A stretch of DNA of 32,197 nucleotides from Aquipuribacter hungaricus (GTDB lineage Bacteria; Actinomycetota; Actinomycetes; Actinomycetales; JBBAYJ01), in NCBI RefSeq assembly GCF_037860755.1, contig NZ_JBBEOI010000019.1:1-32197 (forward strand), given 5' to 3'. Under the pieces are notes generated by a model, which worked only from the letters and a program-made list of their open reading frames with translations, was not told the DNA's origin and ran no database searches. Shown here one piece after another: positions 30,757 to 32,197 of the stretch. The first letter of the stretch is position 1. Each line of letters starts with the position of its first letter. The position numbers and the translations under genes were made by a program.

Positions 30757-31941
30757 ATGAAGGCTCGAGTCTGGGCGCCGGTGGCGTTGGGGGCGCTGCT
30801 GGTCGTCGGCGTGCTGGGCGTGCGAGGCGACAGCGCGGCCGATGAGGAGGACCTGCGGGCCGAGGCGCCATCGACGCTGACGGCGGAGCCGTCTGTGGAC
30901 GACAGGGCGGAGCCGGGTGCAGTGCGGCTCGCGGCGGACGGGATCGAGGGGATGCGTCTGGGCTCACCCGGGACCGGGTTCGCATGGCCGATCCTGGGCA
31001 GCGGGGGCGATCCCGTCGCGGCTGATGACCTGCCGGGCGGGTGCATGCCCTCCTATGGGTCGGGTTCCGTACAGGGTCGGACGTGGGATACCGGAGCCTG
31101 GCTCGTCGACGACGTGGTCTCTGCGGTGCTGGTCTCACGCCGCAACACGAATCTTGTGACGCCCGCAGGGTTGAGCACCTGGCTGGGGCCGACGTTGGGT
31201 TCCCCTGTCGAGGCTGCGAGCGAGCTCCCCGGGGCGCGGACCAGGACCGAGCGACCTGCCGGGGCGCAGGGCCCCGAGGTGACGGTGGTTGTGGCGTCGG
31301 CCGATGGTGTCGAGGTCGTCTTCTCTGACGTCGTCTTCGACGTCGAAGCGGTCCCCGAAGAAGCCCGCGGACGCATCACCACCATCGAGGTGCGCCACCC
31401 ACGCGCCCGAGCGTGCTCAGAAGAGGCGCTGGCCTCGTTCTCCCCGTCGGCGCTGGAGGGTGTGGGAACGGACCAGGTGCTCGGCCTGGACGGCCTCACC
31501 GCCGCACCCATCGGGTCGGACGCGACCGTCCTGGAGGACTTGCCGGGCGCACAGCCGCAGGGAGGCGGTCTCGGTGGCTGCGAAGCGTTCTTCCTGTCCA
31601 CGGGCACCGGGAGCGTCCGGGTGGTGGCAGTGGACGGCGTCGTGGTGTCCACGTCGCTGTGGGGGGACGCCGGCGACGGCACCTACGGTGAGTTCCCTTT
31701 CCGGCTGGGGATGACGGCCGAGGAGGTCTCGGCCGCGGTACCCGCAGAGGCCGGACCTGCGCTGGAGATCGGCACCGACGCGGTCGAGGTGACCCTCGGG
31801 CAGCGGCTCATCCGGTTGGATCTTGCCCCACCCGTGCACTGGGTCGAGGACGTCGACGTTCCCGTGTCGCACGGCCCCCCGGCCGTCTTCACGATCACCG
31901 TGCAAGACCTCGGCGTTAGCGACGAGGCCGTCAACTGCTGA
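30757..31941 (+). CDS. Secreted protein with internal duplication, divergent from sigma
   Basis: A 394-residue protein; ATG 30757 follows GGGGGAAGC. An N-terminal hydrophobic signal or anchor (WAPVALGALLVVGVLGV) leads into two homologous ~150-residue domains. Domain 1 has GIEGMRLGSPGTG, GGCMPSYGSGSV, DDVVSAVLVS, VTVVVASADGVEVVF, ITTIEVRHPRARACSEEA. Domain 2 has GLTAAPIGSDATV, GGCEAFFLSTGTGSV, DGVVVSTSLW, AVEVTLGQRLIRLDL, TITVQDLGVSDEAVNC. Each domain keeps a Cys at GGC and another near the end, suggesting one disulfide per domain. It may belong to the sigma regulon; function is unknown. Confidence 0.78.
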   Translation: MKARVWAPVALGALLVVGVLGVRGDSAADEEDLRAEAPSTLTAEPSVDDRAEPGAVRLAADGIEGMRLGSPGTGFAWPILGSGGDPVAADDLPGGCMPSYGSGSVQGRTWDTGAWLVDDVVSAVLVSRRNTNLVTPAGLSTWLGPTLGSPVEAASELPGARTRTERPAGAQGPEVTVVVASADGVEVVFSDVVFDVEAVPEEARGRITTIEVRHPRARACSEEALASFSPSALEGVGTDQVLGLDGLTAAPIGSDATVLEDLPGAQPQGGGLGGCEAFFLSTGTGSVRVVAVDGVVVSTSLWGDAGDGTYGEFPFRLGMTAEEVSAAVPAEAGPALEIGTDAVEVTLGQRLIRLDLAPPVHWVEDVDVPVSHGPPAVFTITVQDLGVSDEAVNC

Positions 31942-32049
31942 GCCAACCTCGTCCCCCCGACGACGCGAACAACAGCGGATGCTCCTGACGATCGGTCGCT
32001 GACGTCAATACGTACCGAGGCACCCCAGCACAACTGGGACGCTGAGCCG

Positions 32050-32197
32050 GTGTCTCCGCGAGCCCTCCCAGCCGCTCGACGGCGCGTTCTCGAGGCTCTG
32101 GCGTCTCGCGTGCCCGTGAGGGACGAGGACTGCTTGCGGGTGGGCGTCGACGGGGTCGACGGAGCCGGTAAGACCGTCTTCGCCGATGACCTCGCCG
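32050..32197 (+). CDS. P-loop nucleoside/uridine kinase-like protein (partial)
   Basis: GTG 32050 opens a frame cut by the window edge after 49 codons. LRVGVDGVDGAGKTVFADDLA contains a Walker A of the DGxxGAGKT type seen in uridine/cytidylate-kinase-like proteins of actinobacteria, preceded by a short helical leader. Only the start is visible, so the substrate cannot be assigned. Confidence 0.7.
   Translation, partial: MSPRALPAARRRVLEALASRVPVRDEDCLRVGVDGVDGAGKTVFADDLA

Noticed and set aside
1-32197. tRNA genes or attachment sites marking integration
   Set aside because: No cloverleaf-like sequence or matching direct repeats flanking the transfer and replication blocks could be found by eye.

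Overview
The window is very GC-rich and densely coding, with frequent GTG starts and ATGA/GTGA gene overlaps. Together with its GAF-ANTAR, LOV-GAF-SpoIIE, SigE-type sigma, EspR-like, DUF4913 and DUF6221 proteins, this points to a high-GC Actinomycetota, possibly near Geodermatophilales/Kineosporiales (the placement is an inference). No tRNA, rRNA, CRISPR array, transposase, integrase or relaxase was found.

Layout. (1) 1-6,530 looks like ordinary sensory or accessory DNA: a Tat-exported PHP metallohydrolase with a His-rich tandem-repeat N-terminus, a GAF-ANTAR regulator divergent from a LOV-GAF-SpoIIE phosphatase, and two small paralogous proteins. (2) 6,586-16,536 is a conjugation (type IV secretion) block. 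A minus-strand operon, read from 14,671 down to 6,586, encodes a VirB2-like small membrane protein, a VirB8-position membrane protein, a TrbL/VirB6-like channel protein, an SCO6880-like protein, a VirB4-like ATPase, a TraG/VirD4 coupling protein and a DUF4913 protein. Most genes overlap. Divergent from it are a lipoprotein and a transglycosylase/M23 wall hydrolase. (3) 16,550-22,365 is a plasmid-type maintenance block: an EspR-like regulator behind a concentric palindrome, a membrane protein, a small ribbon-helix-helix (RHH) protein, an archaeo-eukaryotic primase (AEP) replication protein with two winged helices, and a ParA/RHH partition pair preceded by about 15 copies of a 9-bp CTAG-centred direct repeat. 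A helix-turn-helix protein of unknown role and a DUF6221 protein follow. (4) 24,200-28,900 holds small membrane proteins, lipoproteins and hypotheticals, one clearly frameshifted. (5) 28,919-32,197 has a SigE-type sigma factor coupled to a frameshifted membrane-anchored partner, a divergent secreted protein with an internal duplication, and the start of a P-loop kinase-like gene.

Blocks 2 and 3 together resemble the backbone of an actinobacterial conjugative plasmid or an integrated relative: transfer machinery, wall hydrolase, Prim-Pol-like replication protein and type Ib-like partition. The absence of a relaxase and an integrase means the element is incomplete here, continues outside the window, or is mobilised unusually. 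The most distinctive signal is the 9-bp-phased CTAG array at 20,694-20,866, with a two-unit match in the same 9-bp phase inside the coupling-protein gene 12 kb away.
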